Shown piece by piece: positions 1 through 7,053 of a DNA stretch of 13,051 nt. Made by a program: the position numbers and the translations under genes. Source of the DNA: Phascolarctobacterium_B sp045598345 (GTDB taxonomy: Bacteria > Bacillota > Negativicutes > Acidaminococcales > Acidaminococcaceae); assembly GCA_045598345.1 (NCBI GenBank), contig JAZLLX010000112.1:1-13051 (forward strand). Direction: 5' to 3'. Each line of letters starts with the position of its first letter. Position 1 is the first letter of the stretch. Under the pieces are notes generated by a model. The model saw only the letters and a list, made by a program, of their open reading frames with translations, was not told the origin of the DNA and searched no databases.

Positions 1-1708
1 GGGCTCCCATTACGGAACCGTCAGGGCCGTCGCTGACCGTCAGGCGGACAGGATAATATCCCGGTAACATTGCCCCCGCCTCAGGATAAGTGGCGGATAC
101 AGTTCCTTTTATATCCATGGAATTAACCCGGCGTACTTCACCGACCCTCAATCCCAGCTGACGGATAGTACGCTCCACCTCATTAAGTTGCTTGCCGACC
201 AAATCCGGCAACTGTTTGTCACCTTCATTGATAACCAAATTAACAGGAACATTCTCATTGGTCTTTTCCCCTGCTTTCGGCTCCTGCTCAATAATCACCC
301 CGATGCGGTACTGCCGGTTGTATTTTCTTTCTGTTTTCCCAACCTTCATACCCAATTCATCCAAGACCTGTTGGGCTTTTACCAAACTCATGTCCACCAA
401 ATCCGGCATGGTATGCTTTTCCGCACCAATACTGGAATATATTTTTACAATACTTCCCTTCCGTCTTCGTTCCCCTTCTTCAGGAATTTGACGGATTACT
501 TTGCCTGCCTCCACCGTGGGGGAACTTTCCTCCTGCACTTCCACTTTATAATCCTCATCCGACAGTTTTGCCTTTGCCTCCTCCACCTGCATATTCACCA
601 CATTGGGAACCACACTCATGGCGTTGCTGGAACGCAAAAAGAAATAAGCAATACCGCTGACCAGGCAAACCAAAAGCGTGAAGAGAATTACGCAATTGTC
701 AAATGTATATTCAAAATTTTTAATCATATATTTGATCTTTTCCTGCCAGTTTCTCGCTGTACGGGCCATGGCTTCCTTGTCCACGCTGACCGCAATAATC
801 TGGCCCTTCTTTTCCGTGGATTTGTCCGGTGCCTTGACCGGCTCCATAATAATGGTGTTCCCGTCCCACTCCTCTTCGTCATCCTGCTGCAAGGGCTCGG
901 AATTCAAAATTTTTTCCAAATCTTCCTTCAGTTCCTTGGCAGAACCGTAACGGTTGGCGGTTTTCTTAGCCGTCATCTTGTCCAGCACGGCCTGTAAATT
1001 CAAAGGTACCGCTTCCAAAAAATCTTGCAATGGCGGCAGGGCTTTTTCCACCTGCATCATGGCAACCGCCACCGGGGAATCACCTTTGAACGGTGTCTGT
1101 CCTGTCAGCATTTCAAACAACACGATGCCCAAGGAATAAATATCGCTGGCAAAGGTTACCGGCTCGCCGCCGGCCTGCTCCGGACTGATATAATGTACCG
1201 ACCCCATAATATTGTCCATATAAACCATGGTCTGCTCGGAAACCATTTTGGCAATACCAAAATCCCCAATCTTGGGAATCATATTCACATTCATCAAAAT
1301 GTTTTGCGGCTTAATATCGCAGTGTACCACATTGTGACTGTGGGCATGTTGCAAGGCATCCGCCAGTTGCATAGTGATTTGCAGAGCGGCCCTTGGCTCC
1401 ACGCGGTAATCCTTAAGAATTTCCTTAAGCGTCCGTCCTTCCACATATTCCATCACAATGTATTGGCCCTGCTCATCATCAATGACATCAAAAATACCAA
1501 TGATATTGGGATGTACCAAACGGGCTGCGGATTTTGCTTCCCGCTTAAACTGTTCCAACAGTTCCTTGTCCGAAGCGAACTGGTTACGCAAACGCTTGAC
1601 CGCCACATCCCTGTCCAACAATTCATCATGAGCCAGGAAAACCTCGCTCATTCCCCCTGCCCCAATGGAGCGTTTTATCTTGTATCTGTCTTTAATTATC
1701 TGCCCCAT
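1..1708 (-). CDS. prkC: PASTA-domain Ser/Thr protein kinase PrkC (3' end beyond the left edge)
   Basis: Membrane-bound Hanks-type kinase of the PrkC/Stk/PknB family, which senses muropeptides or lipid II outside the cell and phosphorylates proteins on Ser/Thr. My reading gives 569 codons from the ATG at 1708 with no stop before the window edge. Kinase domain about residues 8-268: glycine loop GAGGM at 16-20, Lys38, helix-C Glu57, catalytic HCD at 129-131, Asn136, DFG at 149-151, SPEQ at 175-178. A charged linker (about 270-335) leads to one membrane segment (about 338-358) and three PASTA repeats (about 364-428, 432-496, 498-561). The start lies inside the end of prpC (17 bp overlap), preceded by AAGGAGG six bases upstream, which suggests translational coupling. 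Odd points: HCD replaces HRD, and the activation loop lacks Thr at the usual phosphosites. The family call is very secure; the C-terminus is not visible. Confidence 0.96.
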   Translation of the reverse strand, partial: MGQIIKDRYKIKRSIGAGGMSEVFLAHDELLDRDVAVKRLRNQFASDKELLEQFKREAKSAARLVHPNIIGIFDVIDDEQGQYIVMEYVEGRTLKEILKDYRVEPRAALQITMQLADALQHAHSHNVVHCDIKPQNILMNVNMIPKIGDFGIAKMVSEQTMVYMDNIMGSVHYISPEQAGGEPVTFASDIYSLGIVLFEMLTGQTPFKGDSPVAVAMMQVEKALPPLQDFLEAVPLNLQAVLDKMTAKKTANRYGSAKELKEDLEKILNSEPLQQDDEEEWDGNTIIMEPVKAPDKSTEKKGQIIAVSVDKEAMARTARNWQEKIKYMIKNFEYTFDNCVILFTLLVCLVSGIAYFFLRSSNAMSVVPNVVNMQVEEAKAKLSDEDYKVEVQEESSPTVEAGKVIRQIPEEGERRRKGSIVKIYSSIGAEKHTMPDLVDMSLVKAQQVLDELGMKVGKTERKYNRQYRIGVIIEQEPKAGEKTNENVPVNLVINEGDKQLPDLVGKQLNEVERTIRQLGLRVGEVRRVNSMDIKGTVSATYPEAGAMLPGYYPVRLTVSDGPDGSVMGA

Positions 1709-2435
1709 GGTCATCCTCCTTACCGAATTCATCAAGTACAATCAAAGTAATGTTATCCCTGCCGCCGTTTTTCAAGGCCTGCTCCAAAAGTTGTTCCACA
1801 CATTTCTGCGGCTCTCCCAAGGAAAGGCCGTTGGCTATTTCTTCCTCCGTCAGCATATTGCTGAGTCCGTCACTGCAGAGGAGCAGCACATCATCTTTCT
1901 TAATCTCAAAGCGGCTTAATTCCGCCTGAATAATCTTGCTGACCCCGATGGCCTGGCTCAACAGATTTTTGTGGGGGTGCAACTTGGCCTCATGCTTGGT
2001 AATCTTTCCCGCCTTCACCATTCCCCCCACCAATGTCTGATCCTCCGTTATTTGCATCAATTTTCCATTTCTGTAGCGGTACAGGCGGCTGTCCCCCACC
2101 TGTGCCACATGGGCAAAATTATATTTGTCAATGTACAGAGCCGTCAAAGTGGTACCCATGCCCTTGTATTCCGGTTTCTCATTACTGAGTTTATAGATGT
2201 TTTCGTTCGCCACACTGATTGCTTTACGGAAGGCATAAGACACGCCCTGTCCGTCTTCCAACTGTTTTTCCAAGACCGCCCTGAAAACATGTAAGGTGTC
2301 ATGGCTTGCCACTTCCCCCGCATTGGAGCCCCCCATACCGTCCGCCACGGCAAACAGGTTGGGCGATGCCACCAGCAATGCATCTTCATTGTTTTCCCGA
2401 ATCAGTCCCAAATGTGTTTTTGAGGAAACTCTCAT
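1692..2435 (-). CDS. prpC: PP2C-family Ser/Thr protein phosphatase PrpC (Stp)
   Basis: Mn/Mg-dependent PP2C phosphatase that removes phosphates from PrkC and its substrates in the cytoplasm. The 247-residue length is typical for the bacterial single-domain form. Visible PP2C motifs: RENNED at 13-18, ADGMGG at 31-36 followed by GE at 40-41, GDSRLYR at 114-120, CSDGLS at 187-192 and GGRDNIT at 224-230. The metal-binding aspartates are therefore present (Asp18, Asp32, Asp189, Asp227). There is no signal peptide or membrane segment. Its ATG overlaps the rlmN stop as ATGA (4 bp), and its 3' end overlaps the prkC start by 17 bp, so the three genes are probably translated in a coupled way. The phosphatase/kinase pairing is the standard Bacillota arrangement and supports both calls. 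Confidence 0.97.
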   Translation of the reverse strand: MRVSSKTHLGLIRENNEDALLVASPNLFAVADGMGGSNAGEVASHDTLHVFRAVLEKQLEDGQGVSYAFRKAISVANENIYKLSNEKPEYKGMGTTLTALYIDKYNFAHVAQVGDSRLYRYRNGKLMQITEDQTLVGGMVKAGKITKHEAKLHPHKNLLSQAIGVSKIIQAELSRFEIKKDDVLLLCSDGLSNMLTEEEIANGLSLGEPQKCVEQLLEQALKNGGRDNITLIVLDEFGKEDDHGADN

Positions 2436-3487
2436 AGCATTTTTCCTTTCAAATAATTATTTCGTAACTGGCCACAGGCCGCATTTATGTCCGTTCCCAT
2501 TTCCTTACGCAAAGTTGCGTTGATGTGATTGTTGTTCAGCACGGTCAGGAATTTATCAGTCCGCACTGATCCCGGTCTTTCCCAGCCATGTTCCGGCACA
2601 GGATTTGCAGGAATGATATTCACACTGGCATGTTTGAACTTCAAGAAATTCGCCAAAAGTTTGGCATCCTCTATGCTGTCATTTTTATTCTTGATTAAAA
2701 TATATTCGTAGGTTATGTCCCGTCCTGTAACTTTGGCATATTCTTCCGCCGCCGCCATTACCTTGACAAAGGGATAGGCCTTGTTCACCGGCATCAGTTC
2801 TGTCCGCAATTCTTCCCTCACAGCATGCAAACTGATTGCCAAATTGATGGGATGATTTAACTCCGTCATCCGCCTAATGCCGGGAATAACCCCGCAGGTG
2901 GAAACCGTCATATTCCGGTAACTCATATTGGCCGTATCTTCCCTGTGCAAAAAATCTAAAGCATCAAAAACATTATCAAAATTCAGCATGGGTTCACCGC
3001 TCCCCATCACCACAATACGGGTTACCTTGGCATTCTCATCTTTCAGACGGTTATTGCAAATATAAACCTGAGCCAAAATTTCCGCCTTGGTCAAGGAACG
3101 CACACACCCCAAAAGTCCGCTGGCGCAGAAAGCACAGTGCATATCACAGCCGACCTGACTGGATACACAGATACTGTACCCATAATCGTGATGCATGAGA
3201 ACTGTCTCCACTGTGGCACCGTCTTCCAACCCTAAAAGGAATTTGCTGGTAATGCCGTCTTGGGATTGCAGTTCTTGCAAAACCTTTATTTTAGCAGGCA
3301 ATATGGAAAAATTGCTTACCAGTTTCTCCATGTCCGCCCTGCTGATATTACGCATTTGGGAAAATTCAAAAACTGCCTTTTGGTATAACCACTGAAAGAC
3401 CTGCCTGGCACGAAATGCCGGAAACCCAATCCTCTTAAATTCTTCTGTCAATTTATCAAGTTCTAAACCAAAAATATCAACCTTCAT
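2432..3487 (-). CDS. rlmN: Dual-specificity RNA methyltransferase RlmN (radical SAM)
   Basis: Radical SAM enzyme making 2-methyladenosine at A2503 of 23S rRNA and, in characterised homologues, at A37 of certain tRNAs. The length of 351 residues is normal. The CX3CX2C cluster motif is CDMHCAFC, with Cys114, Cys118 and Cys121 ligating the 4Fe-4S cluster. GSGEP (162-166) is the SAM-binding GxGEP element, and Cys338 in AACGQL is the expected catalytic methyl-carrying cysteine. RlmN rather than Cfr is supported by the housekeeping context and by normal N-terminal and C-terminal regions. Translation starts at an ATG preceded by TTAGGA. It heads the rlmN-prpC-prkC group and is separated from rsmB by a 314 bp repeat-rich gap. 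I found no convincing consensus promoter for it in that gap. Confidence 0.96.
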   Translation of the reverse strand: MKVDIFGLELDKLTEEFKRIGFPAFRARQVFQWLYQKAVFEFSQMRNISRADMEKLVSNFSILPAKIKVLQELQSQDGITSKFLLGLEDGATVETVLMHHDYGYSICVSSQVGCDMHCAFCASGLLGCVRSLTKAEILAQVYICNNRLKDENAKVTRIVVMGSGEPMLNFDNVFDALDFLHREDTANMSYRNMTVSTCGVIPGIRRMTELNHPINLAISLHAVREELRTELMPVNKAYPFVKVMAAAEEYAKVTGRDITYEYILIKNKNDSIEDAKLLANFLKFKHASVNIIPANPVPEHGWERPGSVRTDKFLTVLNNNHINATLRKEMGTDINAACGQLRNNYLKGKML

Positions 3488-3546
3488 TTCACAATCCTAA
3501 TTTCACATTTCAAATTCTTATCGCACTTTTCCCCACACCCCTGCCC

Positions 3547-3562
3547 CTCTCCCCAAGGAGAG
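3547..3562. repeat. Short inverted repeat CTCTCC-CCAA-GGAGAG
   Basis: Perfect 6 bp stem with a 4-base loop inside a C-rich stretch, lying in the presumed 5' leader of rlmN. It resembles the short C/G-rich palindromes scattered between genes in many gut Bacillota; that comparison is from memory. No T-run follows, so a terminator role is unlikely. Confidence 0.55.
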
Positions 3563-3571
3563 AGTAACATT

Positions 3572-3622
3572 CGCACTATGCTGACTATCCTGCCATAATC
3601 ACAGGAACATTTTACCATAACT
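3572..3622. repeat. Imperfect direct repeat, copy B
   Basis: Its core at 3595-3620 matches 3762-3787 at 21 of 26 positions, including the uninterrupted shared string AGGAACAT. Weaker similarity extends outward to a shared CGCAC at 3572 and 3742. The two copies bracket the hairpin cluster at 3678-3741. Confidence 0.65.
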
Positions 3623-3677
3623 TTAAGTTTTAAGTTTTTATCTTTTCATTAGCGACAGCGTAATTGCTCACCCCACC

Positions 3678-3741
3678 ACCGACCTTAAAAACCGTGTCGG
3701 TCCCCCGCCCCTTTATGGGCGGACGAGGGTTCGCATAACCC
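3678..3741. repeat. Cluster of three adjacent hairpins
   Basis: Three perfect small stems follow each other closely. ACCGAC (3678-3683) pairs with GTCGGT (3696-3701) across 12 bases. CCGCCC (3705-3710) pairs with GGGCGG (3717-3722) across 6 bases. GGGTT (3727-3731) pairs with AACCC (3737-3741) across 5 bases. The dense spacing suggests a REP-like element or a folded RNA; function unknown. Confidence 0.55.
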
Positions 3742-3790
3742 CGCACACCTGAGACCCTAATATAATCATAGGAACATCTCACCACAATTA
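3742..3790. repeat. Imperfect direct repeat, copy A
   Basis: Partner of the copy at 3572-3622, in the same orientation. The strongest matching block is 3762-3787. It abuts the AATGCGT-type repeat that runs into the end of rsmB. Confidence 0.65.
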
Positions 3791-3820
3791 CGCATTGCGA
3801 ATTACGCATTACGCATTAAT
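3787..3820. repeat. AATGCGTAAT-type dispersed repeat overlapping the rsmB 3' end
   Basis: Read on the minus strand this is built from AATGCGTAAT and TTCGCAATGCG units. A 25-base core (3787-3811) is present with one mismatch, in inverted orientation, at 12416-12440 next to the tRNA-Pro terminator. It supplies the last four residues and the stop codon of rsmB. Confidence 0.75.
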
Positions 3821-5088
3821 AAAGCCATATAAAACCCGTCCGTCCCATCCCGTTGAGGCAACAGTTGCCTTTCACTTAGCAATTCAAAATTAGGATGTTC
3901 TTCCAAAAACTTTGCCACCACATAATGATTTTCACTCTGCTCAATGGTACAGGTGCTATAAACCAATTTCCCATTTTTCTTTACATACTTTGCCCCATTG
4001 TTGAGAATACTGCTTTGCAATGGGGGAAAAACTTTTATAACATCCCTTGTTTTTTTCCAGCGTGCCTCTGCCCTTCGCCGTAACACGCCTAATCCACTAC
4101 AAGGAGCATCCACCAGAACACCGTCAAAACTGTCTGTAAATTCTTCATTCAACTCTGTAGCATCCTGAAGTTTTGTTGCAATAATATTTATGCTCAAGCC
4201 CTTGGCGTTACATTCAATCAAAGGCAATTTGTGAGGATGAATATCACAGGCAATGATACTGCCTTTATTCTCCATAAGTTGTGCCAAATGGGTTGTCTTG
4301 CCTCCGGGAGCCGCACACAAATCCAAAATTTTCTGTCCCGGCTGTGGTGCCAGCAATTCTGCCACCAGCATACTGCTTTCATCCTGAATGTAGAATTGTC
4401 CACCCAATTTCTCCAACATCATCCCCAAGTTGGGAACTTTCTTGCAAACTATGCCATCCCTTGCAAGTTTGCTGAAAACAAACTCTACGCCTAATTTTTC
4501 TAACTCTGCCCCCAAATTTTCCTTCGTTGTCTTCAAAGTGTTCACACGCAGGCACAGGGGAGCGGAACTATTGTTGAAATTACAAAGAGCAACTGTTTCC
4601 TCCAGCCCGTAATGCTTCACCCATTTTTTTACCATTTCCTTGGGATGCCAAAGAGTCAAAGCAATGCGTTCTGCCTCATTTTGGGGAAGTTCTATTTCTT
4701 TCTGCTGCCGCAAAAAATTTCTTAAGACACCATTCACTAATTTTGCCGCACCGTGATTAGCAAGTTTCTTTGCTAGTTCCACTGCCTCATTAACCGCCGC
4801 CGATGCCGGCACCTTTTCCAAATACATAATTTGAAAAACTGCAACTCTTAAATCTGCCACTACCAATGGTTCCAATTTGTTGAGAGGTTGCTTGAGGAAC
4901 TTTTGCAAATACCAGTCCAATGTTCCCCATGCTTTGATCGTTCCGTAAACCAATTCCGTCAAAAACCTTCTGTCCAAGTCCGTCAGATTATTTTCACGAA
5001 GATATTTGCTCAAAAGCAGATTGGTATATGCGCCCCCGTTGCAAACCTGCTCCACCAAGCGTACCACAATTTCCCTTGTATTATCCAT
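3802..5088 (-). CDS. rsmB: 16S rRNA m5C967 methyltransferase RsmB (Sun)
   Basis: SAM-dependent RNA cytosine-C5 methyltransferase acting on 16S rRNA. I use the ATG at 5088 (428 residues), because GGGAG lies six bases upstream; a GTG at 5118 would add ten residues but has no ribosome site. Domains: NusB-like RNA-binding region about 1-140, then a Rossmann methyltransferase domain from about 170. Motifs: DLCAAPGGKT at 256-265 (SAM binding), DAPCSG at 327-332 with Cys330, and STCTIEQSEN at 378-387 with Cys380. The two cysteines are the paired release and nucleophile residues of the family. The ATG overlaps the DUF116 gene by 8 bp. Oddity: the protein is normal up to DGFYMALL, but the final MRNA and the stop codon lie in a dispersed repeat that continues beyond the gene, so the native tail seems to have been replaced. 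Confidence 0.96.
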   Translation of the reverse strand: MDNTREIVVRLVEQVCNGGAYTNLLLSKYLRENNLTDLDRRFLTELVYGTIKAWGTLDWYLQKFLKQPLNKLEPLVVADLRVAVFQIMYLEKVPASAAVNEAVELAKKLANHGAAKLVNGVLRNFLRQQKEIELPQNEAERIALTLWHPKEMVKKWVKHYGLEETVALCNFNNSSAPLCLRVNTLKTTKENLGAELEKLGVEFVFSKLARDGIVCKKVPNLGMMLEKLGGQFYIQDESSMLVAELLAPQPGQKILDLCAAPGGKTTHLAQLMENKGSIIACDIHPHKLPLIECNAKGLSINIIATKLQDATELNEEFTDSFDGVLVDAPCSGLGVLRRRAEARWKKTRDVIKVFPPLQSSILNNGAKYVKKNGKLVYSTCTIEQSENHYVVAKFLEEHPNFELLSERQLLPQRDGTDGFYMALLMRNA

Positions 5089-5638
5089 GCCGCACTCCCA
5101 AGAATTTTTCTGCAGCACCTTGAACGTTGGGCAAATTCACATCCGTATTGAAGCAGGGGCCAAAGGGCCGCTCATTCAAAATACCAATAACCGGCAAAGG
5201 GAACACATCCATCAGACCGCTTGCCAAATCCCGGTGGCAAGCCACCGCCACAATGGCATCCGGGGCATATTGCTTTACCAGTTGTCTTGCCAAAGTCCCC
5301 CCCGTTGCGCCTTCCAAATGAAAACCGTACCTGTTTCTCAAAGCAACCAAAGCACCGATTTTGCAACCGCCGCATTGTTCACAATTATCTATATGTCTTG
5401 TAATCTTATGCTCACAACTGTCCCTTTGCAGACAATGGGGCACCAGGAGCAAAATTTTCTCCGCCGGAATATGGTACTCACAGGACTGGTTCAAAGCATT
5501 GCTCCTGCGAATATACCACAATTCCAAAGTTTCCCTTTTTACGCCAAACATTCTGCCGAACAAATAAAGCACAGGATAAACAAAATTCAACAGACGGCGT
5601 CGCCACAATATGCAATTAGGTTGATGCTGCGTACTCAT
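5081..5638 (-). CDS. DUF116 family protein, cysteine-rich, function unknown
   Basis: 185 residues, recognised as DUF116 by the pattern PHCLQ, then CEQCGGC, ATGGTLAR, VACHRDL, and RPFGPC followed by NT. Seven cysteines fall in this pattern: 69, 75, 86, 89, 92, 134 and 162. The CxxCxxC group at 86-92 plus the flanking cysteines suggests a metal or Fe-S site, which is my inference. A moderately hydrophobic stretch at about 17-33, preceded by Arg residues, could anchor the N-terminus to the membrane. It starts 6 bp after fmt and overlaps rsmB by 8 bp. Its ribosome site is weak, so coupling to fmt translation is likely. Its steady place between fmt and rsmB in Clostridia-like genomes hints at a role in translation or RNA modification, but no activity can be stated. 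Confidence 0.9.
   Translation of the reverse strand: MSTQHQPNCILWRRRLLNFVYPVLYLFGRMFGVKRETLELWYIRRSNALNQSCEYHIPAEKILLLVPHCLQRDSCEHKITRHIDNCEQCGGCKIGALVALRNRYGFHLEGATGGTLARQLVKQYAPDAIVAVACHRDLASGLMDVFPLPVIGILNERPFGPCFNTDVNLPNVQGAAEKFLGVRHG
5095..5099 (-). promoter_or_regulatory. Ribosome binding site fixing the rsmB start
   Basis: GGGAG on the minus strand, six bases before the ATG at 5088. It favours that start over the upstream GTG at 5118. It lies inside the coding sequence of the preceding DUF116 gene. Confidence 0.75.
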
Positions 5639-5644
5639 TTCTGC

Positions 5645-6568
5645 TTACACCAAAGAATCTTTGACCATGCCGCCATTCAAAAAATCCTTTGCCCCCATCG
5701 TCTTTTTACCTTCCGGTTGTACTTGCAAAATTTTCAACGCCCCTGCACCGCAGGCCACCGTAAAACCATCTTTTTCCACTTTCAGGATTTTGCCGGGGAC
5801 TCCGTTTCCTTCCGCAATTTTACTTTGCCAAATCTTCAAATGCCTGCCATTTGGCAAAACTGCAAACGCCCCGGGAGCGGGGTTCAACGCCCGGATTTTA
5901 TTATGTATCTGTGCCGCCGTTTCCTGCCAGTCCAGCACTTCCATTTCCCGTTTTATCAAGTGGGTGTAAGTCGCTTCCTCCTCTTTTTGAGGTTCTGCAA
6001 CCGCCTCATTATTTGCCAATTTATCCAACATTTCCACCAATGCCGCACTGCCCGCCTGTGCCAATTTTTCCATCAGTTCCCCGGTGGTCATGTCTTCCCC
6101 AATGGGAACAACTGCCTTGGACAGCATGGCACCCGTATCCATGCCCTTGTCCATTTGCATAATGGTTACGCCAGTTTCCTTGTCCCCGTTCAAAATGGCA
6201 TACTGCACCGGTGCCGCCCCACGATACTTTGGCAAAAGCGAACCGTGTACATTGATACAGCCATATTTCGGCAAATTCAAAATCACTTCGCTTAAAATCC
6301 GCCCGTAAGCCGCCACCACCATCACATCAGGAGCCAAATCTTTCAATATCTCTACAAAATCATCCGCTTTAACTTTTTGCGGCTGATAAACTTTTAATCC
6401 CTGTTCCAAAGCAAAGACCTTCACAGGACTGGGGGTCAAAGTTCCCTTTCTGCCCTGTGGTTTGTCAGGTTGCGTAACCACGCCGACCACTTCGTGTTTT
6501 TTTGTTGCCAAAATCCCCCGCAAGATTTCCACTGCGAAATCCGGGGTTCCCATAAATACTGTTCGCAT
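5645..6568 (-). CDS. fmt: Methionyl-tRNA formyltransferase Fmt
   Basis: Transfers a formyl group from 10-formyl-tetrahydrofolate to Met-tRNAi to make the bacterial initiator fMet-tRNA. 307 residues, a normal length. The N-terminal catalytic domain begins MRTVFMGTPDFA. The hallmark HGSLLPKYRGAAP is at 108-120, and the catalytic triad is Asn106, His108 and Asp144, the same numbering as in the E. coli enzyme. The C-terminal OB-like tRNA-binding domain starts at about residue 205 and includes the RALNPAPGAF segment. The start codon lies 1 bp after the def stop, and DUF116 follows after 6 bp. Pairing with def is expected because the deformylase later removes the group Fmt adds. Confidence 0.98.
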   Translation of the reverse strand: MRTVFMGTPDFAVEILRGILATKKHEVVGVVTQPDKPQGRKGTLTPSPVKVFALEQGLKVYQPQKVKADDFVEILKDLAPDVMVVAAYGRILSEVILNLPKYGCINVHGSLLPKYRGAAPVQYAILNGDKETGVTIMQMDKGMDTGAMLSKAVVPIGEDMTTGELMEKLAQAGSAALVEMLDKLANNEAVAEPQKEEEATYTHLIKREMEVLDWQETAAQIHNKIRALNPAPGAFAVLPNGRHLKIWQSKIAEGNGVPGKILKVEKDGFTVACGAGALKILQVQPEGKKTMGAKDFLNGGMVKDSLV

Positions 6569-6569
6569 T

Positions 6570-7040
6570 TTATACTTTTTCTTCCTGTCTTGCCACTAAA
6601 GAAAGTGCCTTGTCTATGAAAAGGATTCCGTCCAAATGGTCCAGTTCATGCTGAATAGCCATCGCTAAAAGTTCACTTGCCTGAACCAGCATCCTTTTTC
6701 CCTGACGATTGGTATATTCACATTCCACATATTCTGACCTTTCCACTTCCCCTCTAAAATCAGGAACAGAAAGACATCCTTCTGTGCTCATAACCTTGCC
6801 TTTCCGTTTCGTAATAACAGGGTTAATCATTTCATACACCACATGGTCGCCAATATCAATAACCACCATACGCTTAAGAATTCCCACTTGCGGTGCCGCC
6901 AAGCCAACACCATCTTCAGCATACATTGCTTCCGTCATACTTTTCAAAAGGCGGGTAATTCTTTTGTCAATTTTTTCAACCGGCTTGGATACCTCTTTCA
7001 AAACAGGGTTTCCAGCCATCAAAACTTTCATTACACTCAT
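6570..7040 (-). CDS. def: Peptide deformylase Def
   Basis: Metalloenzyme removing the formyl group from the N-terminal Met of new proteins. 156 residues. All three family motifs are present: GVGLAAPQVG at 44-53, EGCLS at 87-91 and QHELDH at 130-135. The metal ligands are Cys89, His131 and His135, and the catalytic acid is Glu132. The start at 7040 is supported by GGGAGGAG at 7045-7052; a second ATG three codons in is possible. Gaps are 13 bp from priA and 1 bp to fmt, so it lies firmly within the operon. Confidence 0.98.
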   Translation of the reverse strand: MSVMKVLMAGNPVLKEVSKPVEKIDKRITRLLKSMTEAMYAEDGVGLAAPQVGILKRMVVIDIGDHVVYEMINPVITKRKGKVMSTEGCLSVPDFRGEVERSEYVECEYTNRQGKRMLVQASELLAMAIQHELDHLDGILFIDKALSLVARQEEKV

Positions 7041-7053
7041 TTTTCTCCTCCCG

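Larger units (their letters stand above)
3488..3801. other. 314 bp non-coding, repeat-rich gap between rsmB and rlmN
   Basis: No gene is visible here. The stretch is a mosaic. It holds an imperfect direct repeat pair (about 3572-3622 and 3742-3790), three adjacent small hairpins (3678-3741), a further hairpin (3547-3562), a TTTTAAG-type short tandem stretch (about 3621-3640) and, at the rsmB end, the start of an AATGCGT-rich repeat. The hairpins are not followed by a T-run in the minus direction, so none is a canonical intrinsic terminator for rsmB. In Bacillus subtilis rsmB and rlmN are adjacent, so this block looks inserted, or grown by repeat accumulation, inside an otherwise compact operon. 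Confidence 0.8.

Noticed and set aside
188..997. Long plus-strand open frames at 188-997 and 1025-1750
   Set aside because: They lie opposite the prkC kinase and PASTA coding sequence, whose motifs are unmistakable. The plus-strand products resemble no protein.
3488..3801. Possible riboswitch ahead of rlmN
   Set aside because: The hairpins do not match any riboswitch core I recognise, and there is no terminator or sequestered ribosome site near the rlmN start.
3787..3820. Possible CRISPR-like repeat in the AATGCGTAAT stretch
   Set aside because: Units are only about 8-10 bases, directly abutting and without unique spacers, and no cas genes are present.
5089..5118. Upstream GTG start for rsmB at 5118
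   Set aside because: No ribosome site precedes it, the extra ten residues do not resemble RsmB N-termini, and the ATG at 5088 has GGGAG at ideal spacing.
5006..6295. A 429-codon open frame on the plus strand, opposite rsmB, DUF116 and fmt
   Set aside because: It is antisense to three well-recognised genes, has low-complexity His/Gln/Phe-rich composition, no family resemblance and no ribosome site. Long antisense frames are expected with this codon usage.
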